Assembly: GCA_045595725.1 (NCBI GenBank)
Contig: JAZOAY010000150.1
Location: forward strand, 1 to 20,806
Reading direction: 5' to 3'
DNA from: SIG575 sp045595725
Lineage (GTDB): Bacteria; Bacillota; Clostridia; Oscillospirales; Acutalibacteraceae
Length of the DNA: 20,806 bases
In this document: positions 14,815-20,806 of the stretch, piece by piece
How positions within the stretch are numbered: the stretch's first letter is position 1
Layout: every line of letters starts with the position of its first letter
Position numbers and translations under genes: made by a program
Notes under the pieces: model-generated
Told to the model about the DNA's origin: nothing
The model's database searches: none
What the model saw: the letters and a program-made list of their open reading frames with translations, nothing else

Positions 14815-16314
14815 ATGAAAAAGATTATTGCAATTGTTCTTTCACTTTGCGTAATTCTCGGTTGTGCGGGCTTTGCTATGGCAACAGACGGTGAAATCGT
14901 CAGAGATTATGAAGTGTCAGACAAAATCAAAAACGTAAGTGTAACAATGGCTGCTGACCCCACAACACAGGCAGGTATTTCATGGCACACAACAGAAGAT
15001 GCTGCAACTGCAGTTCAGTTTGTGGCAGCAGACAAATATGAAGGCACATTTGACGGTGCAAAAACTTTCAGAGGAAGTTGTGATAAATTCCAGGAAATTT
15101 ATCAGCACAAAGTAACTCTTACGGCACTTGAACCCGGCACAGTTTACTTTTACAGAGTAGGTGACGACGTTACAAACGAGTGGAGTGACATCGGCACATT
15201 TACAACAGACGATGGCGACAAAAACTTTAAGTTTATCGCTATTACTGATGTTCAGGCAGGTAACGAAGATAACTTCAGAAAAGCTTCAAATGTTATGAAA
15301 GCTGCATATGACACAATGCCCGATGCAGATTTCTTTGCACACTTTGGTGACTATGTAAACGACTGCACACAGGAAGAATGGGATTGGTATTTCGATAAGT
15401 TCTCGTTTGCACATTCCTCTCTTACACACGTAGCGGCAGCAGGTAACCACGATGGTAACATTACAAACAAAATCAACCATGGTTGGTTTGACCACATGTT
15501 TAACCTCGATGCAGCTCCCGACGAATGTATCAGGGCTGAAGGTGTTTACTATGCATTCGATTACGGCAATGCACACATCGTTGTTCTTAACACAAATGAC
15601 ATGTACCCCATGACAGTTCAGCAGACAAACTGGATAAAAAACGAAATGAATTCATCAGATGCTCAGTGGAAGATTGTTTTCATGCACAGAGCATTCTACT
15701 CAGCAGGTAAGAACCTTATCAAACCCGATACAATAATCATGAGAGAACAGCTTCTTCCTCTCTTTGATGAACTTGATATTGACCTTGTAATGGCAGGCCA
15801 TGACCATGTTTATATGAGAACAAATCAGGTTAAGGGTGACAAACTTGTTAAAGATGTAACTTATGTTACAGAAGAATTCAATGGTGTTCAGACAACATTT
15901 GCTGTTGATCCCGATGGTGCATGTCACATTCTTCCCGGTACTGCAGGTACAAAAACATATTCAATCAATGACTATGTTTTCGATTGCGTATTTGATTCAG
16001 ATATCGTAGCAGAATGCTTCTCACAGCGTGATATCGGTGACCGCGGTATTTTCTCAACAGTTGAAGTTGAAGAAGGACGACTTGTTTACAACGCATATGC
16101 TGTAGATTATGAAACAGGTGAAAAAGAACTCGTTGATACTTATGCTATCAAGAAAACAACTGAAGGAAAAGCCTCAGATGCGGCAACACTTCCCACAGAT
16201 GCTGTTTCAACAGGCATTGCACAGATCGGTAACTTCATTTACAGATTTGCAAAAATGTTCTTTGATTATCTCTTTGTAATCATACCTAAGCTTATTATTA
16301 ATGCAATTGCATAA
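14815..16314 (+). CDS. Secreted metallophosphoesterase, purple-acid-phosphatase-like with N-terminal FN3-type domain
   Basis: This 499-residue exported enzyme has a signal peptide (1-23, cleavage near AMA-TD) and an FN3-like purple acid phosphatase N-terminal domain (about 38-130, ending LEPGTVYFYRVGD). The calcineurin-type phosphoesterase domain (about 138-345) has ligands Asp145 (TDVQAG), Asp179 (FGDYVND), Asn211-His212 (AAGNHDG), His291 (FMHRAF), and His329 and His331 (AGHDHVY). In true purple acid phosphatases a Tyr ligand follows the GD motif by three residues; here that position is Asn182, so the enzyme may not be purple or may use a different metal pair. The C-terminus (about 470-499) is hydrophobic (FAKMFFDYLFVIIPKLIINA) and may hold it at the membrane. 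AAAGGAGA precedes the ATG. It ends at a strong shared terminator. Confidence 0.9.
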   Translation: MKKIIAIVLSLCVILGCAGFAMATDGEIVRDYEVSDKIKNVSVTMAADPTTQAGISWHTTEDAATAVQFVAADKYEGTFDGAKTFRGSCDKFQEIYQHKVTLTALEPGTVYFYRVGDDVTNEWSDIGTFTTDDGDKNFKFIAITDVQAGNEDNFRKASNVMKAAYDTMPDADFFAHFGDYVNDCTQEEWDWYFDKFSFAHSSLTHVAAAGNHDGNITNKINHGWFDHMFNLDAAPDECIRAEGVYYAFDYGNAHIVVLNTNDMYPMTVQQTNWIKNEMNSSDAQWKIVFMHRAFYSAGKNLIKPDTIIMREQLLPLFDELDIDLVMAGHDHVYMRTNQVKGDKLVKDVTYVTEEFNGVQTTFAVDPDGACHILPGTAGTKTYSINDYVFDCVFDSDIVAECFSQRDIGDRGIFSTVEVEEGRLVYNAYAVDYETGEKELVDTYAIKKTTEGKASDAATLPTDAVSTGIAQIGNFIYRFAKMFFDYLFVIIPKLIINAIA

Positions 16315-16325
16315 ATAACACAAAT

Positions 16326-16374
16326 AAAGCGGTAGAAGTTTTAAAGTTCTAAAACTTCTACCGCTTTTCTTTTT
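16326..16374. terminator. Bidirectional intrinsic terminator between convergent genes
   Basis: A perfect 18-bp stem (16326-16343 with 16350-16367) encloses the loop AAGTTC. TTTTCTTTTT follows on the plus strand, and a T-rich run (TTTATTTG) follows on the minus strand. It ends both the phosphoesterase and the deoC transcripts. Confidence 0.92.
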
Positions 16375-16377
16375 AAA

Positions 16378-17049
16378 TCAATAACAGTTATCTTCTACAG
16401 GAGTTTCCTTTATAAGTTTCACAATTCTGCTTGTGCCAAGTCTTTCAGCACCGAGAGAAATAAATTTTTCTGCATCGTCCATTGTTTTAATACCGCCTGC
16501 AGCCTTGATTTTAACTCTTTTATCAACATGTTTTGCGAAAAGAGCAATATCCTCAAAAGTTGCACCGCCTGTTGAAAAACCTGTTGAAGTTTTTATAAAG
16601 TCAGCACCTGAAAGAGAAACAATTTCACACATCCTGATTTTTTCTTCATCGGTAAGCAAGCATGTTTCAATTATTACCTTGAGGATTTTGTCTTTACAGA
16701 TTGATTTGAGAAGTTTTATTTCGTTAAGAACTTCATCAAAAAGTCCGTCTTTTAGATTACCAATGTTGATTACCATGTCAATTTCGTCAGCACCGTTTTC
16801 AATTGCATTCTGTGTTTCAATAGCCTTTACTTCAGGTGTGTTTGCACCGTTTGGAAAGCCGATTACTGTACAGATTTTAACTTGACCTTTGACATATTCC
16901 TTTGCTTGTTTTACATAACATGGTGGTATGCATACGGATGCGGTTCTGTATTTAATTCCGTCATCGCAAATCTGTTTTATTTCCTCCCATTTAGCAGATG
17001 GGGAGAGAAGTGTGTGGTCAACATAGGATAAAACTTTTTCTTGGTTCAT
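16378..17049 (-). CDS. deoC: Deoxyribose-phosphate aldolase
   Basis: This 223-residue class I aldolase has the usual length. The Schiff-base lysine is Lys153 (DFIKTSTGF), the second active lysine is Lys182 (KIKAAGGIKT), and Asp91 is in EIDMVINIG. The N-terminal DHTLL and CTVIGFPNG are family signatures. It splits 2-deoxyribose-5-phosphate into acetaldehyde and glyceraldehyde-3-phosphate, the last step in using deoxynucleosides for carbon. GAGGTGA lies 7 bases before the ATG. No deoD, deoA or deoB lies nearby; the nearest pathway partners in the window are the nucleoside hydrolase and the phosphatases. Confidence 0.96.
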   Translation of the reverse strand: MNQEKVLSYVDHTLLSPSAKWEEIKQICDDGIKYRTASVCIPPCYVKQAKEYVKGQVKICTVIGFPNGANTPEVKAIETQNAIENGADEIDMVINIGNLKDGLFDEVLNEIKLLKSICKDKILKVIIETCLLTDEEKIRMCEIVSLSGADFIKTSTGFSTGGATFEDIALFAKHVDKRVKIKAAGGIKTMDDAEKFISLGAERLGTSRIVKLIKETPVEDNCY

Positions 17050-17069
17050 TAAAAATCACCTCATGTATA

Positions 17070-17098
17070 ATATTATCATTTATTTATGAATTTGTAAA
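17070..17098 (-). promoter_or_regulatory. Probable deoC promoter
   Basis: Minus-strand TTTACA (17098-17093), a 17-base spacer and TAATAT (17075-17070) lie about 20 bases before the deoC start. The AT-rich surroundings make chance matches possible. Confidence 0.45.
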
Positions 17099-17112
17099 TA
17101 TTAATAATTCAG

Positions 17113-17141
17113 TTGCAATTATATCTTTCTCGTGATAAAAT
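17113..17141 (+). promoter_or_regulatory. Promoter of the SPFH/zinc-ribbon operon
   Basis: TTGCAA (17113-17118), a 17-base spacer and TAAAAT (17136-17141) with a TG one base before the -10. It lies about 36 bases before the ATG at 17178 and is divergent from the deoC promoter. No sigma-W-type box (TGAAAC/CGTA) was seen, unlike the Bacillus ydjFGHI operon. Confidence 0.6.
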
Positions 17142-17177
17142 TGAAATGTAAATCTTTTATAGAAAAGGAGAATGATT

Positions 17178-18476
17178 ATGGGATTACTTAAAGCAGGTGC
17201 AGGAGCTTTAGGCGGAGTTCTTGCAGACCAATGGCGTGAATATTTTTATTGCGATGCACTTGAAAGCGATGTTCTTGTTGCCAAGGGCGTAAAAAGAACT
17301 TCAAAGAGAAGTTCAAATACAAAGGGGAATGAAAATATTATTTCAAACGGTTCAATTGTAGCGGTTGCTGACGGTCAGTGCATGATTATCGTTGATCAGG
17401 GTAAAATTGCAGAGATCTGTGCTGAGCCGGGTGAATTTGTGTATGACACTTCAACAGAGCCTACAATTATGTACGGCGGACTCAACATGGAAAGCATCAA
17501 AAAGAGCTTTTCTGAAGTGGGCAAACGTTTCACTTTCGGCGGTGAAGCGCCTAAAGACCAGAGAGTTTATTATTTCAACACAAAAGAAATTCTCGGCAAT
17601 AAATACGGTACTGTAAACCCTGTTCCTTTCAGAGTCGTTGACAGAAATATCGGTCTTGATATTGATATTGCGATTCGTTGTAACGGTGAATTTTCTTACA
17701 AAATTGTAGATCCTATTCTTTTCTATACAAACGTCTGCGGTAATGTTGATGATGAATACACAAGAAGCGAAATTGACTCTCAGCTGAAATCTGAGCTTAT
17801 GACAGCACTTCAGCCTGCGTTTGCAAAAATTTCAGAAATGGGCATACGTTACAGTGCACTTCCCGGTCATGCAATTGAACTTGCAGATGCACTCAATGAA
17901 GTTCTTTCAAAGAAATGGACTGAATTGCGTGGTATCAAGGTGTGGTCATTCGGTGTGAATTCCGTAACTGCACCTAAAGAAGATGAGGATATGATTAAAG
18001 AACTGCAGAGAAATGCAGTTTTCCGCAATCCTACTATGGCAGGTGCACACCTTGTTGGTGCTCAGGCCCAGGCTATGCAGAATGCTGCTAATAATGATGC
18101 AGGTGCAATGACAGGCTTTATGGGTATGGGCTTTGCTCAGCAGTCAGGCGGCGTTAATGCACAGAACCTTTTTGCAATGGGTCAGCAGCAACAAACTCAG
18201 TCTGCCCCTCAGCAGAGTGGTTGGAAATGCTCATGCGGTGCAACTAATACAGGTAAATTCTGTACTGAATGCGGAAAACCTCAGGCTACCGGCTGGACAT
18301 GTAACTGCGGAGCAGTAAATCAAGGTAAATTCTGTGCAAACTGCGGTGCAAAGAAACCTGCAGGTGCACCTCTTTACAGATGCGATAAATGCGGATGGCA
18401 ACCCGAAGACCCCCACAATCCTCCTAAATTCTGTCCTGAATGCGGAGATGTGTTTGATTCAAATGATGCAAAATAA
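17178..18476 (+). CDS. SPFH-domain protein with three C-terminal zinc ribbons (YdjI-like)
   Basis: This 432-residue protein belongs to the YdjI family, also annotated as virion core protein-like. It opens LLKAGAGALGGVLADQWREYFYCD, followed by an SPFH domain (about 20-275). A Gln/Ala/Met-rich linker (about 285-345) precedes three short zinc ribbons: Cys351/353/362/365, Cys375/377/386/389 and Cys402/405/419/422. The first two look like a tandem duplication; the third resembles rubredoxin. SPFH proteins form oligomers on membranes, and Bacillus YdjI is brought to the membrane by YdjG and YdjH and recruits the stress protein PspA. No transmembrane segment is present. I chose the ATG at 17178, 7 bases after AAGGAG; an ATG at 17172 is too close to that site. 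The partner genes follow directly. Confidence 0.88.
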   Translation: MGLLKAGAGALGGVLADQWREYFYCDALESDVLVAKGVKRTSKRSSNTKGNENIISNGSIVAVADGQCMIIVDQGKIAEICAEPGEFVYDTSTEPTIMYGGLNMESIKKSFSEVGKRFTFGGEAPKDQRVYYFNTKEILGNKYGTVNPVPFRVVDRNIGLDIDIAIRCNGEFSYKIVDPILFYTNVCGNVDDEYTRSEIDSQLKSELMTALQPAFAKISEMGIRYSALPGHAIELADALNEVLSKKWTELRGIKVWSFGVNSVTAPKEDEDMIKELQRNAVFRNPTMAGAHLVGAQAQAMQNAANNDAGAMTGFMGMGFAQQSGGVNAQNLFAMGQQQQTQSAPQQSGWKCSCGATNTGKFCTECGKPQATGWTCNCGAVNQGKFCANCGAKKPAGAPLYRCDKCGWQPEDPHNPPKFCPECGDVFDSNDAK

Positions 18477-18487
18477 GAGGTGATTTT

Positions 18488-19549
18488 ATGTCATCAATTC
18501 TTGAATATAAATGTCCTAATTGTGCCTCTGACATTAAGTTTGATTCATCAAGTCAGAAATTCAGATGTGAAAGCTGTGATGCTGAGTTTTCTGAACAGGA
18601 GCTTAATGAAATTCACGATTTTGAAGAAAATTTCGGTGAAGGCACAGAATATAAATGGGAAAGTGCTGAGAATAAAGAAGAAATGTCAGGCATGAATGAG
18701 TATGTCTGCGAATCATGTGCGGCACATCTTGCAGTTGATGAAACAACTGCAGCAGGTGAGTGTCCCTATTGCGGAAGCCCTGTTATTATGAAAGGACAGC
18801 TTTCCGGTATGAACACACCGGACTGTGTTATTCCTTTTAAACTTGATAAAAAAGCAGCAGGAGAAGCTCTGAAAGCTTTCTGTAAAGGTAAACCGCTTTT
18901 ACCATCAAATTTTGTGAACGATAACAAAATCAAAGAAATGAAAGGTATATATGTTCCTTTCTGGCTCTTTGATTGTGATGCTGATGCAAACATTGTCTAC
19001 GATGCAACAAAAGTCAGACATTGGAGTGACTCAAACTATAATTATACGGAAACAAGACATTATAACGTATACCGTTCAGGTAATATAGGTTTTGCAAACA
19101 TTCCTGTTGATGGCTCATCAAAAATGGATGATGCATACATGGACGGAATAGAGCCATATAATTATGCCGATATGACTGATTTCAACCCTGGTTATCTTTT
19201 GGGATATATGGCAGATAAATATGACGTAGATGCAGAAAACAGTTTCCCGAGAGCAGAAGCAAGAGTTACTCAGAGTACGGAAGATGCTTTCCGTTCAACC
19301 GTCCGAGGATATACTTCCGTAATTCCCAAGATGACAAATGTAAAAGCAGAGGGCGGTAAGTACAGATATGCACTTCTTCCCGTATGGCTTCTTAACACAA
19401 AATACAACGGTGAAAACTTCATGTTTGCAGTCAACGGTCAGACAGGTAAGGTTTCAGGCAAGCTTCCCGTTGATAAGAAAAAGTTCTGGCTTTTCTTCGG
19501 CGGTATCGCAGCGGCAATAATTGCCCTGGGTCAGTTCTTTATCTTTTAA
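18488..19549 (+). CDS. Zinc-ribbon membrane protein (YdjG-like)
   Basis: This 353-residue protein has two N-terminal zinc ribbons, Cys9/12/27/30 (TFIIB-like) and Cys74/77/92/95. A soluble domain (about 105-325) rich in Tyr and Asp includes GIYVPFWLFDCDADANI and YALLPVWLLNTKY. One transmembrane helix forms the extreme C-terminus (FWLFFGGIAAAIIALGQFFIF). The architecture and the place between YdjI-like and YdjH-like genes match Bacillus YdjG, a membrane adaptor that with YdjH positions YdjI. With a C-terminal anchor the ribbons should face the cytoplasm, where they could meet those of the SPFH protein. AGAGGTGA precedes the ATG, 11 bases after the upstream stop. Confidence 0.85.
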   Translation: MSSILEYKCPNCASDIKFDSSSQKFRCESCDAEFSEQELNEIHDFEENFGEGTEYKWESAENKEEMSGMNEYVCESCAAHLAVDETTAAGECPYCGSPVIMKGQLSGMNTPDCVIPFKLDKKAAGEALKAFCKGKPLLPSNFVNDNKIKEMKGIYVPFWLFDCDADANIVYDATKVRHWSDSNYNYTETRHYNVYRSGNIGFANIPVDGSSKMDDAYMDGIEPYNYADMTDFNPGYLLGYMADKYDVDAENSFPRAEARVTQSTEDAFRSTVRGYTSVIPKMTNVKAEGGKYRYALLPVWLLNTKYNGENFMFAVNGQTGKVSGKLPVDKKKFWLFFGGIAAAIIALGQFFIF

Positions 19550-19561
19550 GGGGGTGCAGAG

Positions 19562-20428
19562 ATGAAAAAGATTTTATCGGTTATTTTAACTATTTTTATT
19601 TTTGCACTTTTCACTCCAACAGCATTTGCACAGGGTGAATTCGTTGTTGACGATGCAGATTTGCTGACAGAAGAAATGGAAGCGACATTGTTTTCTGAGA
19701 TTTCATCAATACAGGAAAACTATAACATTGATGTTGTAATTCACACCACAATGTCAATCGGTGACGAAGACATCCACTCCTATTCAGAAAACTTCTATCT
19801 TTCAAACGGATATGGCGAAGACGGACTTGTTTTTGTTATAAATCTCAATAATAACGAAGTCGGAAACCGTGATTTCTATACCTATTATCAGGGTAGTGTT
19901 TATGATACCTTCGGTGACGAAGCGTATAATAGTGACTACGGTTATGTAAACAGTGCAGTTCTGCCTTATCTTGCAAACGAGAATTATTATGAGGCTTTTC
20001 AGACTTATCTGAAATTGACAGAATCCTATATCACAGGCGAAAATTATAATGATTACGGTTCTTCTGATGATTATTATACAGGTGAGTATTGGGAGGATGA
20101 CTATTATACTGATGGTGCAATTTACCCGTCAAACCCTATGTCTCCTGTAATAAAAGAGCTTATTGTAATTGCCGTTGCAGGTATTGTTGCTTTTGTTATA
20201 ATGTCAATTATGAAAAGCAAAATGAACACTGCGGTTATCAAAAATGAAGCATCCGATTATATGAAAGCGGGCAGTATGAGGGTAACAAGACAACTTGATG
20301 TTTTCACGCACAGGCATATAACTAAAACCGCAAAACCCAAGAATAATTCATCATCAGGTGGCGGTCGTTCAGGCGGCTCAATCGGTGGTGGCGGTGGTCG
20401 CTCAGGTGGAGGCGGCGGAAAGTTTTAA
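19562..20428 (+). CDS. TPM-domain membrane protein with Gly-rich tail (YdjH-like)
   Basis: This 288-residue protein has a signal peptide (1-23, cleavage near AFA-QG) and an extracytoplasmic TPM domain (about 26-155, opening FVVDDADLLTEEMEATL, with YNIDVVIHTT and ENFYLSNGYGEDGLVFVI). An acidic Tyr-rich linker (about 160-185), one transmembrane helix (about 197-216) and a basic cytoplasmic segment follow. The protein ends in a Gly/Ser/Arg tail (263-288, GGGRSGG repeats). TPM proteins were called phosphatases in plants, but the activity is disputed; in Bacillus, YdjH is a membrane partner of YdjG. GGGGGTG precedes the ATG, 12 bases after the YdjG-like stop, so the three genes form one operon. 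A hairpin terminator follows at 20470-20504. Confidence 0.85.
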   Translation: MKKILSVILTIFIFALFTPTAFAQGEFVVDDADLLTEEMEATLFSEISSIQENYNIDVVIHTTMSIGDEDIHSYSENFYLSNGYGEDGLVFVINLNNNEVGNRDFYTYYQGSVYDTFGDEAYNSDYGYVNSAVLPYLANENYYEAFQTYLKLTESYITGENYNDYGSSDDYYTGEYWEDDYYTDGAIYPSNPMSPVIKELIVIAVAGIVAFVIMSIMKSKMNTAVIKNEASDYMKAGSMRVTRQLDVFTHRHITKTAKPKNNSSSGGGRSGGSIGGGGGRSGGGGGKF

Positions 20429-20469
20429 CTTTTGATTGAAAAAGCCACTAAGACAAAATATCATTTTTT

Positions 20470-20504
20470 AGTTCCTCTTGAAAACTTTTCAAGGGGAACT
20501 TTTT
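20470..20504 (+). terminator. Intrinsic terminator of the Ydj-like operon
   Basis: Arms 20470-20484 and 20486-20500 (AGTTCC...GGAACT) pair over 15 bp with a single T-G wobble, and TTTTT follows. The rest of 20429-20701 holds no open frame, only the promoter region of the next gene. Confidence 0.85.
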
Positions 20505-20591
20505 CTGAATTACACATAATATCATGACGGATGATGACGCGCTTTATTGAAAAAATGCCAAGAAATCTTCTTCGGATAGTTAATTTTTTGA

Positions 20592-20649
20592 AAATTTTGC
20601 AAGATTTTTATTTTTTAATTGCAAAATTTGTAAAATCCCTTGCAAATTT
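20592..20649. repeat. TTGCAAATTT repeats upstream of the aminotransferase gene
   Basis: AAATTTTGCAA (20592-20602) and its exact reverse complement TTGCAAAATTT (20619-20629) form an 11-bp inverted repeat with a 16-base spacer. A third copy, TTGCAAATTT, lies at 20640-20649, 21 bases (two helical turns) after the second, and provides the -35 box. This arrangement resembles a set of regulator binding sites. Confidence 0.5.
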
Positions 20650-20668
20650 GGAATAAATATATTACAAT
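20640..20668 (+). promoter_or_regulatory. Promoter of the aminotransferase gene
   Basis: TTGCAA (20640-20645), a 17-base spacer and TACAAT (20663-20668), followed by GGAGG and the ATG at 20702. Confidence 0.6.
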
Positions 20669-20701
20669 AGACCGAATACGTATTTTGGAGGATTTTTAAC
20701 A

Positions 20702-20806
20702 ATGCTTTACAGCGCTATGACACCTGAACAGCTTCTTCAGGAAAAAGAGGCTCAACAGAAGAGATATGATGAATTCAAGTCCCAGGGGTTAGCCCTGGAT
20801 ATGTCA
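20702..20806 (+). CDS. Aminotransferase, partial (N-terminus only)
   Basis: Only the first 35 residues are in the window. They open MLYSAMTPEQLLQEKEAQQ and end GLALDMS at the edge. This matches the start of the clostridial PLP-dependent aspartate-type aminotransferases (Asp_aminotransf family), whose N-terminus runs MTxEQLLxxKxE and then LDMSRGKP. Those enzymes move an amino group between amino acids and 2-oxo acids. The call rests on a short stretch and depends on the missing remainder, including the PLP lysine. GGAGG lies about 12 bases before the ATG, and the upstream region holds three TTGCAAATTT-like repeats. Confidence 0.72.
   Translation, partial: MLYSAMTPEQLLQEKEAQQKRYDEFKSQGLALDMS

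Noticed and set aside
17172..17177. Upstream ATG for the SPFH gene
   Set aside because: It lies one base after AAGGAG, too close for initiation; the ATG at 17178 has proper spacing.
20340..20425. Gly/Ser codon repeats as a CRISPR-like or tandem DNA repeat
   Set aside because: They are in-frame low-complexity codons of the protein tail, common in TPM proteins, without unique spacers.

Overview
The window reads as a low-GC Gram-positive chromosome, most likely an uncultured gut member of the Clostridia (Oscillospirales-like). This is inferred from AT-rich intergenic DNA, strong AGGAGG-type ribosome binding sites, near-consensus sigma-A promoters with 17-bp spacers, Gram-positive signal peptides and lipoprotein, a YdjI/YdjG/YdjH module and a clostridial-type ECF sigma/anti-sigma pair. 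Gene density is high. No tRNA, rRNA, CRISPR array, transposase or phage gene was seen, and no gene-free stretch exceeds 300 bases.

Layout. 1-1984 (minus): a three-gene operon of two SGNH/GDSL hydrolases and an unrecognised protein that runs off the left edge, behind a strong promoter at 2002-2030. 2050-3731 (minus): an ECF sigma factor and its membrane-bound putative anti-sigma partner, overlapping by ATGA. 3854-4929 (plus): sfsA overlapping a MutT-like Nudix hydrolase. 5074-7506 (plus): a large secreted M14 metallocarboxypeptidase with one FN3 and five Ig-like domains, ending in a perfect 20-bp terminator hairpin. 7594-11807 (minus): a zinc-type ABC importer (binding lipoprotein, ATPase, permease), then an alkaline phosphatase and a phosphoribosyltransferase. 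The importer promoter is perfect consensus and overlaps a perfect 27-bp palindrome, probably the operator of a Fur/Zur-type repressor. 11981-16314 (plus): a secreted alpha/beta-hydrolase, an overlapping nucleoside hydrolase and a secreted metallophosphoesterase. 16378-17049 (minus): deoxyribose-phosphate aldolase. 17178-20428 (plus): an SPFH protein with three zinc ribbons, a zinc-ribbon membrane protein and a TPM-domain membrane protein, equivalent to Bacillus YdjI-YdjG-YdjH. 20702-end (plus): the start of a PLP-dependent aminotransferase.

How they may work together (inference). Two exported phosphatases, a nucleoside hydrolase, a purine-type phosphoribosyltransferase and DeoC could together harvest phosphate, bases and (deoxy)ribose from nucleotides. 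The zinc importer would feed the zinc enzymes beside it. The YdjIGH-like module and the ECF pair suggest envelope-stress functions. I found no clear-cut new defence or mobile system. The most unusual points are the zinc importer-alkaline phosphatase linkage under one operator-like palindrome, the overlap of a secreted lipase-like gene with a nucleoside hydrolase, and the PspA-less Ydj module.
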